Shown here: piece by piece, positions 10,939 to 20,726 of the stretch
How positions within the stretch are numbered: position 1 is the stretch's first letter
Layout of the letters: each line of letters starts with the position of its first letter
From: Triglochin maritima
Lineage: Eukaryota > Streptophyta > Magnoliopsida > Alismatales > Juncaginaceae
Length of the DNA: 64,000 nucleotides
Assembly: GCA_963682175.1 (NCBI GenBank)
Contig: OY821786.1
Location: forward strand, 27,240,501-27,304,500
Direction: 5' to 3'
Notes under the pieces: model-generated
What the model was told of the DNA's origin: nothing
What the model saw: only the letters and a program-made list of their open reading frames with translations
Databases searched by the model: none
Program-made: the position numbers and the translations under genes

Positions 10939-12488
10939 TGATTGATACGTTTTAATTAACCGCAAGTGCACGACCGCGTTGAAGCGGTGGCAAATACGGG
11001 TCGATCCACAGGGAGGTGTGTCGACTTTAGTTTGTTCGAAGGCGAGTGGGAAAGAAATGAGAGAAAGGAGTTATGATCTACACTACACTACAATGCGAAA
11101 GGAAATGGAAACTAAGCAATAAAACTAAACCCCAAAGAGGGTAGAGAAAGAATGTGAATACAAATATATGTGTTTGTGTTCAATTATGCTCATCACAACA
11201 TGTAGTGTATGAAAATCATAAAACTAAATCCAACTTTACGTCCACATGAAATAAGATAAGATCATATCATTAAAACATACAAGACAATAATTAGAATGAA
11301 GCTAGATGAACTCAAGTATAAAGACCAAACCCCACTATGCCTCTACATGAAATAAGATTTACCCAATCATTAAAACATACAAGAGATTAATAAAGGTAAG
11401 GGCAACAAGAGCACATACACTACAAGTCATGTTTCCTTCATCAATTCCATCCATATCCTCACCTTATCATTCCCCATAAAATAGGTCTACTAATCTAAGC
11501 ATAAGCTAAGCTTCATTCAAGAGCATTAACATATCAAAGAGAAGAGTGAAATCCCATTAGATGGTTATGGAAATCATATAAGGCTCAAGGGATTAAGATA
11601 AGACACACCTAATACACCACATGATCATATCACATATTTCTCCACCCCCCAAATGGGGATGAAACTACTGACTAATCATTACACTAACTACATCAACAAA
11701 ATGAAACATTGTACTGAAATGAAATTAAACTAAGCAAGCAAGAAATATTAAAGAAGCTAAAAGGAAAGGAAAGTAAAACTAAAGAAACATGCAAGAATTA
11801 AAAGACAAGATTAAAAGAAACTAAGAATAATTATTTTATTAAAATGACTCACATTGAAGGTAGCACTCTTCTACACCTTGAGTTTTGCTTCAAGCTTACT
11901 CCAAGTAGAGAGAATGCCACCAAGCAATGGGTGATTACAAAAAGAGGAGTTCTATTTATAGCCATAGAAAAAGGTAATCCGGGACAATCTCCCGGTATGG
12001 GACTAAACCAATACCAGAAATAGACTAAATACTCACTAATACACGTCCCACATGAATCTTAGCGGATCCGGACCAAAATTGACCACCAATTAGCGGTCTT
12101 GGACCTCCAATTGGCAGTCTACAGTGTTCGGATCTCTCTGGATTTTCTTGTGGGCTTTTCTGGTAGGCTTTGTTTGTCTTTGATGCATCTACTTCGCTTT
12201 TTGGAGCTCCGACTCGAATAGAATTGCCAAAATACTCCCCATGATAGTGTGAAGTATTCTTGTTTGCTCATTGGTCCTTCGATCTTACATTCAGGTCCTT
12301 CGATCTTGCATCTTAGTCCTCGAGTCTCTCAACTCAGTCATTTTCCCTGCTATTAGGTCCATTTATAGTCTCTCCTTCTCAAACCTACTTATTCCTGAAA
12401 ACTAAACATTAAACTCCTTACATGGCATTGTTTGGGTGAAAGATAGTGGATATAAGACACAAAGATATGCATGAAATGATGTCAATCA
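10939..12488 (-). repeat. 5' LTR of element B
   Basis: 1550 bp, TG...CA ends, clearly related to the LTRs of E. On the sense strand it starts TGATTGACATCATTTCATGC and has five GGACC-like sites stepping by 21 bp (complements at 12273, 12294, 12315, 12336, 12356), palindromes at 12082-12097 and 12103-12118 (21 bp apart), and a TATA complement at 11952-11961. It interrupts the gag of C1. A 5-bp duplication (ATATT) cannot be confirmed because the left end of B is deleted. Confidence 0.88.
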
Positions 12489-13443
12489 ATATTGAGTCAT
12501 CCCATGTAGCTTTGTGAGCTTCCTCCTTCCTTTCTCTTCTCTTGCTCTTCTCCTTTTCTCTTCTCCTCTCCCTTCTCTCCTTCTTCTTCTCTCTTTCTCT
12601 TCTCTCATTTCCACTCTCCTCCTTCTCCTTTTCTTTCTCTCTCTTCTCTCTTCTCACTTCTCCTTCCTCTTCTTTCTTCCTTATCCTTTTTGAGGAATTT
12701 GAAGAAATCTTTGGCAAGGACTTCAATGTCCTCATTCTCTACTCCTCTCTTTGGCTCATCGAATTTTGCATGTAATGCCAAGGTGAGTTTGTTCTTAGAG
12801 GCTTCCTTCTCCTTTCGATGGTTGATTTGAAGTTCATAAGCCATGAGATTTCCAATTAACTCCTCCATATTTAGTTGGGAATGTCATGTGCTTCTTCAAT
12901 TGCGACCACCTTATCTTCCCAATCGTTGCTTAGAGACCGGAGGAACTTCCTTTTTATCTCTTCTTCATTATTTTTTCTTCCAAGAACCAAAAGAGAGTTA
13001 GTGATATTGGTGAAGTGAGTGTTCATTTCGCTTATGTTCTCATCGATTTGCATAGAAAAGATTTCATTCTTATGCATAAGGAGACTAATATGAGTTTCTT
13101 TAGTTTTACTATCTCCCTCATGATGCATTTGTAGCCTATGCCAAATTTCATGTGCACTTTCACAACCCCTAATTCTATTATATTCTCCCTCATTAAGGCC
13201 ACAATAAATAATGTTCATGATTGTTGAATTCATTTCAACTTCTTTCATTTTAGCCCTAGACAATGTGGCTAAATCTTCTTCCTTAGGAGGGTGTATAGGG
13301 TTTTAACAAAAATCCAATAATTTAGGTCACTAGAAATTAGGAATATTTTTCATCCTATTCTTCCAATAATCATAATTAGACCTATTAAGTAAAGGGGACC
13401 TAGTTGTGCAAAGACCCTCTACATGATTAGATGTTGAAGTCAT
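12489..13443 (-). pseudogene. Truncated gag of Sirevirus-type copia C1
   Basis: Minus-strand gag beginning near 13443 (MTSTSNHVEGL). It has UBN2-type gag motifs (YWKNRMKN, ESAHEIWHRLQMHHEG, LLMHKNEIFSMQ, NITNSLLVLGRK, RKFLRSLSNDWEDKVVAIEEA), then a very charged Lys/Glu/Arg tract. A stop in the N-terminal part and a frameshift near 12870 break it, and the LTR of B cuts it at 12488. The same gag, also damaged, is in C2 at 33454-34134. The related copy reads on into Asp/Ser/His-rich sequence that is absent here. Confidence 0.8.
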
Positions 13444-13481
13444 GCTAAAAATACGATTAAGTATGCAATTTAGCTCACAAA

Positions 13482-13495
13482 GCTTTGATACCAAA
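13482..13495 (-). other. tRNA-Met-type primer-binding site of C1
   Basis: The complement reads TTTGGTATCAAAGC, close to the usual plant copia PBS TGGTATCAGAGC (initiator tRNA-Met). It directly abuts the LTR fragment starting at 13496. The short gap between PBS and gag is typical of Sireviruses. Confidence 0.7.
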
Positions 13496-13832
13496 TGTAG
13501 GATCATGTATGGTCGGATTTTCTAATCACTTTTAGGGTTAACTAACCTTTACTTTCTCAATCGAAGATGCAGCAAAAATTAAAACAAATAAGCAAGTAAA
13601 GACAAAACATTATGCAAACCACAAAGGAAGACTCGGGGATTTTCACAGAGGTTCGGCCCCCTGCCTACGTCCTCTCTTGTAAGTACTGCTCACGTCTTCA
13701 CTATCTGCTCCCCGTTCTGGGCTGGGAGACAACGCGTTTACAAGTCTTCAAACTTGCGAACAATCCTCGCCAAGTTTGGCTTATTCTCTCACAATCCGAG
13801 AGGATCACTTCGGGCTCTCACGGATATTAAAT
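13496..13832 (-). repeat. Truncated 5' LTR of C1
   Basis: The first part matches 28-360 of the window, including GCAAACCACAAAGGAAGACTC and AATCCGAGAGGATCACTTCG. It ends abruptly at about 13830 where copia D gag begins. The upstream part of this LTR (TATA, palindromes) is missing. Confidence 0.8.
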
Positions 13833-14560
13833 AAGAAGGCAATCGAAAATGAGAAGGAGGTTAAAGCCAAGTGGGAAGACCAAGAGAACCAAGTTCACGA
13901 TCTAATGTTGGCCTCCATTGGTGACTCACTTCAACGAAATACTTGGATTCAAAACCCAAGAAGACCATGGAAGCTTTAGCAAAGATGTTCATTGATAGTT
14001 CTAGAAAAGAGCGCTATAAGACCACCATAGCACTCACAAGGTGCCACATGCCGGAGGGAACGTCGGTATCTATGTATTTTCTCACTATACAAGGATAGCT
14101 TGAGAACTTTTCAAAGCTCTCTTCCCCGATGCCCGATGACATTACGGAAGATTTGATTCTTGGCTCTCTAGCCCCGTCCTACAAGGACTTTGTTATGCAC
14201 TATCATGTGCGTGAAAAAGGGGTGACTCTTGAGGAGCTTCACAACACTCTCAAAATAGATGAAGTTGACATGGGCAAGGGTCGGGACAAGAACGTCCTAG
14301 TCGTCCATGGTGGGAGCAGGAAGATCACCAAAGGTAAAGGCAAAAACAAATTGGCCAAAAAGACGCTAAAGGGAAATGGAGTAGGACGGGCTCATGCGAG
14401 TACCTCCAGGGGGATTTCTTCAAAATCTCTGACTCCTAATATGGAGTGTTACCACTACGGTGGAAAGTGACACGTCCACCCGAATTGCCCCAAGTACAAG
14501 GAAGATCTTGACAACAAGGTAATTGAGCAAAAACACCCCAAAAAGGCTAAAGGTATATTT
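13833..14560 (+). pseudogene. Gag of Ty1-copia element D (decayed)
   Basis: Plus-strand copia gag with frame changes: 'GTSVSMYFLTIQG', then an open stretch from 14129 (MPDDITEDLILGSLAPSYK, VTLEELHNTLKIDE) and a damaged zinc knuckle (CYHYGGK, stop, HVHPNCPKYKED). Its 5' end is lost at the junction with C1. Basic residues (GKGKNKLAKK) precede the knuckle, as in other copia gags. It is followed in order by protease, integrase and RT remains, so it is one decayed element. Confidence 0.8.
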
Positions 14561-15990
14561 GTTATTGAAATAAATTTAGCCACCTCTGTACATGATTGGG
14601 TAATTGATACCGGATCTTGTGCTTACATAATTTCTAATGTGCAACTACTAAATGATAGGAATGAACTTGTGAAGAACAAGATGATTTTGAAGGTCGAAAA
14701 TGGTGCAAGCATTGCTACAATTGCACAAGGTTCCATGGACCTTCAATTATCTTGTGGTTTAAATTTATGTTTAAAGAACGTCTATTATGTGCCTTCGATT
14801 AGCAAGAATATTATTTATGTATATTGTTTGGATATGGATAATTTTAATATAAATATTTCAAACTTTTGTTTGTCCATATCGAAGAATGGAATTTTCTATG
14901 CAAATGCATTGATAAGGAATGATCTTTATTTGCTTGAATTGAATAATAGACAAGTTTTAAACAACAATAACAAAAGACTTAAAATACTCATGTGAATTAT
15001 ATACTCTTGTGGCACTATCGTCTTGGTCACGTAAATAAAAAACACATCAAGAAATTGCAAGAAGCTAACCTTCTTGGTCAACTTGTTTTTAAATCATTGG
15101 ATGCGTCTGAACCTTGCCTAATGGGCAAAATGACCAAGAGGCCTTTCAAGAAGAAAGATCCAAGAGCAAATACTTGCTGGATTTGATACATTCTGATGTA
15201 TGTGGTCCAATGAGTACAAGTGCAAGAGATGGTTTTAGGTGATTCATTACTTTCACAGATGACTATAGTCGTTTTGGCTATATTTATCTAATGGGAAACA
15301 AAAGTGAATTAATTGATAAGTTCAAGGAATTCAAGAATGAAGTAGAGAACCAACTCAACAAGAAAATCAAGTCTCTATGAACCGATCGGGAGGTGAGTAC
15401 TTAAGTACCGAATTTGATTCGTTCCTAAAAGAGTGTGGCATTGTACCACAACTCACTCCTCCCAGTACACCTCAGTGGAATGGGGTATCCAAAAGGAGGA
15501 ATAGGACATTGCTCGACGTGGTTCAGTCAATTATGAGTCAAGCTGAATTGCCGCTTTACTTTTGGAGTTATGCACTAGAAGCTGCGGCTTACACGCTAAA
15601 TATTGTTCAATCCAAATCCGTAGAGAAAACGCCTTATGAGCTATGGAGTGGTAAAACACCTAAGCTCAATTTTTTCAAGACTTGGGGTTGTGAGGCCTAC
15701 GCCAAAAGATTGATGTCGACCAAACTTTAACCAAAAGCGGATAAACACTTCTTTATAGGTTATCCTCGTGAGACAAGAGGATACTACTTTTGGCATAAAA
15801 CTTCCAATCGAGTGATTGTCTAGAGGGATGTTGTGTTCTTATAGAAAGAATTTATTGAAAGAATAAAAAGTAGTGGGAGTAGAATTATGCTTGAGGAAAC
15901 TCAAAATATTCTACAAGATCATGATATGAATGAAAACATTCAAGATCATGAAGGCCCAACCGAGGTTCCTTTGGTTAGTGTGAGCGTGAG
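14561..15990 (+). pseudogene. Protease and integrase of Ty1-copia D (decayed)
   Basis: In order: protease active site WVIDTGSCAYI (near 14597); the GAG-pre-integrase zinc-binding region LWHYRLGHVNKKHIKKL with a later cysteine (CLMGKM); and the integrase core with IHSDVCGPM, FTDDYSRFGYIYL and TDRGGEYLS...PSTPQWNGVSKRRNRT. The catalytic glutamate normally found in NGVSERRNRT is lysine here, so integrase would be dead even without the stops near 14995, 15184, 15378 and 15730. The order protease-integrase-RT shows Ty1-copia, not gypsy. Confidence 0.85.
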
Positions 15991-16119
15991 TGAGAGACCA
16001 TCGTAAGAAATTGTGAGAGAAACTCAGTCATCCCCGCCAAGTGTACGTTCAAGAATCGAACATGAACCAATTCCGTAAGAAATTGTGAAGGAAGTTCAAG
16101 AGGTACACGTAGCACCAAA

Positions 16120-17262
16120 AGAACTTAGAAAGTTAATGAGGGAAAGGTTGAAACCCGATATGTATTTGGGACTTCATGATATCATGGTACTAGATATCAA
16201 TGATCCCTTGACCTTTAAGAAGTAATGGAAAGAGAGGACTCCAAATTATGGTTTAAAGCCATGGAATCCGAAATAGAATCCATGTATGACAATCAAGTGT
16301 GGAACTTGGTTGACATTCCTCAACGAAAGAAAACCATTCAAAATAAATGGGTCTTTAAGAGGAAGATGGACATCGATGGGAACTTGGCAACCTACAAAGC
16401 AAAGCTTGTAGCAAAATGTTTCACTCAAGTTTAAGGAATTGATTATAATGAAACTTTTACGCCGGTTGCCATGTTCAAGTCTATTCGGATTATGCTCGCT
16501 ATTGGCGCATTTCATGATTATGAAATATGGTAAATGAATGTAAAAACAACGTTCCTTAATGAGAACTTGGAGAAGGATGTGTACATGGTATAACCTCAAG
16601 GTTTTGAAGATCCAAAGAATAGCGAGAAAGTATGCAAGCTTCAAAGATCCATTTATGGATTGAAGCAAGTATCAAGGAGTTGGAACAAGCGCTTTCATGA
16701 GGAAGTCAAAAAGATTCACTTCATCCGAAGTAAGGAAGAGCCCTTGTATATACAAGAATTTTAGTGGGAGCCACATAGTATTTTTTATTTTATATGTCGA
16801 TGTCATACTCCTTATGGGAAATCATATACCTTTGCTTGAGCAAACAAGAAGTTCATTGTAATCTACATTTTCAATGAAAGACATGGGTGAGGCTCAATAC
16901 AGCATGGGAATCAAGATATACAGAGATAGATCTTGTAGATTCATTGGCCCAAGTCAACGTACATAGATTGATAAAGTCTTGGAAAGGTTCAACATGAACA
17001 ACTCCAAAAAGGGCAATGTGCCAATGAATATGGGTGTGCAACTCAAGAAGTCTCAAAGTGCTGAAACACGTAAAGACTTGGAGTACATGAAATATATTCC
17101 TTATGCTTCGGCAATATGATCAATCATGTACGCCATGACTTGCACAAGACCAGATGTCTTGTATGCTCTAAGCGTGACAAGTCATCACCAATCCAACGCA
17201 TGTCCCGAACATTGGACTGCGGTCAAGAATATTCTGAGGTACCATAATTGACCAAATATAAG
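16120..17262 (+). pseudogene. Reverse transcriptase and RNase H of Ty1-copia D (decayed)
   Basis: Recognisable copia RT: WFKAMESEIESMYDNQVW, NKWVFKRKMDIDG, YKAKLVAK, GIDYNETFTPVAMF, VCKLQRSIYGLKQ. The catalytic YVDD is YVDV (16793-16804), a lost aspartate. The later motifs KKGNVPMNMGVQL and MYAMTCTRPDVLYAL lead to RNase H, which stops being recognisable near 17262. Many stops and frameshifts are present. The 3' LTR of D is not seen. Confidence 0.85.
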
Positions 17263-17375
17263 TGAATCTGACTTGCACGCTCTCCCTATGGACCAACCCA
17301 CATTTTCCACCGTTGCAACGTGACCGTGCACTTGTGGTGATTTAACTGATTCAGTCAATCGATTAGAACCTGAGG
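17263..17375 (+). repeat. Fragment of an Athila-type LTR end
   Basis: 'CCAACCCACATTTTCCACCG...GTGACCGTGCACTTGTGGT' resembles the last 90 bp of the E, F and J LTRs (TTGCCACCGCTTCAACGCGG...GTGCACTTGCGGTTA). No PBS follows. The remaining bases to 17527 hold nothing I recognise. Confidence 0.5.
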
Positions 17376-17527
17376 AGAGGATTACATCACAGTTGTTGTG
17401 ATCAAACCTCTATAAAAGTCGTCATAGTTGATTTGTGGTTTGCAATTCTTTTACTTAACTTTTGAATTCCACGTTATTAGAGATAATTACATCTTAATCT
17501 ATTCACCCCCCCTAGGTTAGTATTTGA

Positions 17528-18028
17528 TCCTACTTATAGTTGTCATATGATACCACAACATATGTCAACGACAATAGCACTTTTTCCTCCTCTTTGATAT
17601 CTATATCAAGGGTCTATACCTTCATCAATATGTTGTTGAATTCATACAATTGCACGCCAAACATTTCCCTTCCTTAAGTTGGCCCATAAGCCTTTTTCTT
17701 CATAAAATCGATTTTCGGCGTGTTCTCGGACTTACAATGCCTCTCCAATTCTGTCCAAACCTCTTCTGAATATTTTTGTGCCAAGAACCTCCGTAAGCAA
17801 AGCATTTTGTCCGACAAACATAACTTAATCATATTCATCGCTTGTTCTTGCATATGCTCCCATTTCGAATTCAAAAGTCTCTTCTGCATCTTCAACTTCT
17901 TTCTGAGGGCTTTGAACCTCACGAAAAGGTTTGTTACCCTCTCTGGGTACAAAATGAAGTCGTTGTGAGCATTGAAACACTCCATCGAGAAATTTCCAAC
18001 ATTCTCGGAACACAACTTTCCTTCTTAA
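17528..18028 (-). pseudogene. Ty1-copia gag fragment interrupted by element E
   Basis: The minus-strand reading AMNMIKLCLSDKMLCLRR, WTELERHCKSENTPKIDFMKK and, in another frame, LYEFNNILMK resembles copia gag helices ('IRLCLTDEVL', 'LWKKLE', 'FLKKQL', 'LNEFNKII'). It contains stops and frame changes. Element E enters it at CCCAT (18029-18033), and the host sequence resumes at 26933. Confidence 0.6.
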
Positions 18029-18160
18029 CCCATTGATTGACATCATTTCATGCTTATATTTGTACCTTATATCCATTATCTTACACCTAAGCAATGCTAC
18101 GTGACGAGTTTTATGTTTAGTTTTCAGAAATAAAGAGGTTTGAAGAGAAGAGCCATGAAA

Positions 18161-18249
18161 GGACCCAAAAGCAGGAAAAAAGGACCTAATTGTGAGACCT
18201 GGGGACCAAGATGCAAGGGAGAAGGACCTGATCGTAAGACAGAAGGACC
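18161..18249 (+). promoter_or_regulatory. 21-bp periodic GGACC array in the U3 of E
   Basis: GGACC begins at 18161, 18182, 18203, 18224 and 18245, exactly 21 bp apart; the sequence between varies (AAAAGCAGG, TAATTGTGA, AAGATGCAA and so on). The second copy is at 25504-25592. Similar arrays lie in B, F, I and J and, with 21-24-bp steps, in the A-type LTRs. Twenty-one base pairs is two helical turns, suggesting sites on one face of the DNA. The binder is unknown. Confidence 0.7.
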
Positions 18250-18404
18250 TAAGAGCAAAACAGGAAACTCCACACCATTATGAGGAGTATTTTGTCAATT
18301 CGATTCGGGTAGGAGCTCCACTAAACACGTTAGATGCATCCAAGACCAAGAAACACACTAAGGAAAGCCCACCAGAAGATCCAGACAGATCTGAAGTTTA
18401 TAGG

Positions 18405-18440
18405 CCGCCAATTGGCGGTCTGGAACCGCCAATTGGCGGT
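18405..18440 (+). promoter_or_regulatory. Palindrome pair in the U3 of E (21-bp spacing)
   Basis: CCGCCAATTGGCGG (centre 18411.5) and ACCGCCAATTGGCGGT (centre 18432.5), both perfect palindromes, 21 bp apart. Repeated in the 3' LTR at 25748-25783. A related pair with the same spacing is in the leader at 19750-19786. Confidence 0.75.
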
Positions 18441-18518
18441 CTGGTTAAGCCCAAATCAGCCAAGATTCTTCCTGGACTTGTATTATCATGTGTTTAGGCT
18501 ATTTTTGGTATTGGTTTA

Positions 18519-18569
18519 GTCCCACATCGGGGGATTGTCCCGGATTAGCTTTTTCCATGCTTATAAATA
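18519..18569 (+). promoter_or_regulatory. USE-like element plus TATA box, promoter of E
   Basis: GTCCCACATCG (18519-18529) matches the plant snRNA upstream sequence element RTCCCACATCG. TATAAATA (18562-18569) follows after 32 bp. J has the same two motifs with the same gap (57439-57449, 57482), and the I LTR has them on the minus strand with 31 bp between. The spacing resembles the RNA polymerase II type of plant snRNA promoter. Inference only; AGTCCCACATCGG also occurs in other plant repeats. Confidence 0.5.
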
Positions 18570-19595
18570 GAACTCTTCACCTTCCATTGTAATTACCCAT
18601 TGCTTGGTGGCATTCTCTCTACTAAGGAGTGAGCCTTGAAGCAAAAACTCAAGGTGGAGAAGAATGCTACCTTCAATGTGAGTCATTTGTTAATAAAATA
18701 ATTCTTCTAGTTTCTTTTAATCTTGTCTTTTAATTTGTGCATGTTTGTTTAGTCTTTCATTTCCTTTTATGTTTCTTTAATGCTTCTTGCCTTCTTAGTT
18801 AACTTTCATTTCAGTATTATGCTTTCTTTTGCTAATATAGTTAGTGTAATGAGTAGTGAGTAGTTCCATCCCCATTTGGGGGTGGAGAAATATGTGATAT
18901 AATTATGTAGTGTATTAAGTGTGTGTTATTTTTATCCCTTGAGCTTTATATGATTTCCATAACCATCTAATGGGTCTCCACTCTTATCTTTGATATGCTA
19001 ATGCTCTTGAATGAAGCTTAGCTTATGCTTTGATTAGTTGACCTATTTTATGGGGAATGATAAGGTTAGGATATGGATGAAGTTAATATTGGAAACACAA
19101 GTTGTAGTGTATGAGCTCTTGTTGCCTTTACCTTAGCTAATGTCTTGTATGTTTTAATGATGTAGTGAAATCTTAATTCATGTGGAGGCATAGTAGGGTA
19201 TAGTCTTTATACTTGAGTTCATGTAGCTTCATTCCAATTATTGTCTTGTATGTTTTAATGATGTAGTCTTATCTTAATTCATGTAGAGGCAAAGTTGGAT
19301 GTAGTTTTATGATTTCATGCACTACATATTGTGACGAGCTTAATGAACACACACACACTTCTTTATGTTCACATTATTTCTCTACCCCCTTTGGGGTTTA
19401 GTTTTTCTTGCTTCTTTTCCATTTCCATTTGCATCTTAGTGTAGTTTAGTGTAACCAACCTTTCTTCCCTTTCTTTACCTCTCGCCTTCGCACAAACCAA
19501 GTGTCGACACACCTCCCAGTGGACGACCCGTATTTGCCACCGCTTCAACGCGGCCGTGCACTTGCGGTTAAATATAAAACGATCAATCAAGTTTT

Positions 19596-19612
19596 TGGCG
19601 CCGTTGCCGGGG
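19596..19612 (+). other. tRNA-Asp primer-binding site of E
   Basis: TGGCGCCGTTGCCGGGG, a perfect complement of the plant tRNA-Asp 3' end, six bases after the LTR. Confidence 0.92.
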
Positions 19613-20726
19613 AGGTGCTCTGTCCAGACCTTGGTTTGGACGATTCGAGGGGTTTTTAATTTTTTGTTTTCAGTTTTTCTTAGTTTCATGGAACACTTTG
19701 ATCAAGGGGAGGCTACTGGGAAAATCTGAGGACCAGAAGACCAAAAGGGACCGCCAATCAGCGGTTGTAGACCGCCAACTGGCGGCCTGGTGAGGTCATC
19801 TTGCCTTGAAATTTTTTCTGGTTGTTGTTTTCTTCTATTTGGTTATCTGGGAGCTCTATTTTGCATGCTTTGACTTCTGGTTTGCTCCCAGATCATTAAT
19901 AACTCCCCCATTAATCAACTTGGACCATAAAACTCAAAGCAAAAGATTAGACTTCTTGCCATCTAGGTCATGCACCATTGGTAGACCTTGCATGCATTTG
20001 TCTTTTCTTTGCTTTACATTTTGTCGTTGATTGCTGGCGTGAGGTACGTGCACCCACATCCCTCATTCATGCATGCTTCTTTCATGCATTAGTTAGTAAG
20101 GTGCATCAGGACAAGAGTGAGAGAGCGTTGATTGGAGCGATTGATTGCTAGATCTAGGATCAAATCGCTACTAAGGAGGGGCTGTCCCATAAAAGATAAG
20201 GTGGGGGATTTCATCACCCTTTCCTTGGCCCCAAAAACCACTCTTAATAAAGCCTTAACTAAAAGCAAGTAGACATTGGCCCTAAGGAATTCGGACGCAC
20301 TAGGAGAGTAATCTAGTCGAGACCGTCATGACCTGATCGGCGTTGCCTACCTTGTCGATAGTAGGAGGTACTGGATCTCCAGATCTGGTATCACTTGCTG
20401 GGCATTGTGGTCCTCGTTGTAGGGAGGTGAGGCGTGTCGAGGCTAGTGGCCTCGAAGTTAGGCGTCGTCTAGCTTAAAGACCCATTGCCTTACTTTGTTT
20501 GAGCCGTGCTTGCTAGTTAGGCTTCTTCCTGATCCCACTACCCACGCTAGCTCTAGGGATTCTTCTCTCCTCACCTGAGTCATCTCCTCATCTATTCTCT
20601 ACGTTTAGTCTCCTCCTCTAGTACACCTTCTGTTGTGTGTTTGTTAGAGTCGAGTCGAGCATTTTTATGCGAGGTTGGGCTCGTTCTGGTGAAAGCGCTC
20701 GACTCGAGAGAGTGCTTATTTCTGAG
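19613..20726 (+). other. Long leader of element E
   Basis: No gene. It holds the leader palindrome pair (19750-19786), a splice-donor-like TGAG|GTACGT with intron start at 20044 (432 nt after the PBS), the block GATAAGGTGGGGGATTTCATC (about 20195-20215) and a pyrimidine-rich stretch near 20580-20625 with possible acceptors (TTTAG near 20608) before gag. The same order holds in B, F and J. Confidence 0.75.
19750..19786 (+). promoter_or_regulatory. Palindrome pair in the leader of E (21-bp spacing)
   Basis: ACCGCCAATCAGCGGT (centre 19757.5) and ACCGCCAACTGGCGGC (centre 19778.5), 21 bp apart. It is the same motif as in the LTR, though the flanks are unrelated. Confidence 0.7.

Larger units (their letters stand above)
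18034..19589 (+). repeat. 5' LTR of element E
   Basis: TGATTGACATC...CGATCAATCA. U3 holds, in order, five GGACC units at exact 21-bp steps, a pair of CCGCCAATTGGCGG palindromes, an USE-like GTCCCACATCG and a TATA box. Visible differences from the 3' LTR: GGGTAGGAG/GGGTCGGAG, TAGGCTA/TAGGATA, TTATGTAG/TTATATAG, GCGGCCGT/GCGGTCGT. Confidence 0.95.

Noticed and set aside
12418..12868. Lys/Glu/Arg-rich and Ser/Leu/Phe-rich short ORFs as independent genes
   Set aside because: They are low-complexity frames of the C1 gag charged tract; the same tract in C2 (33730-34134) shows the context.
18192..18497. 101-codon ORF repeated at 25535-25840 as a gene family
   Set aside because: It is U3 sequence of the two LTRs of E; the apparent PPIGGL peptides are the palindrome pair read in frame.
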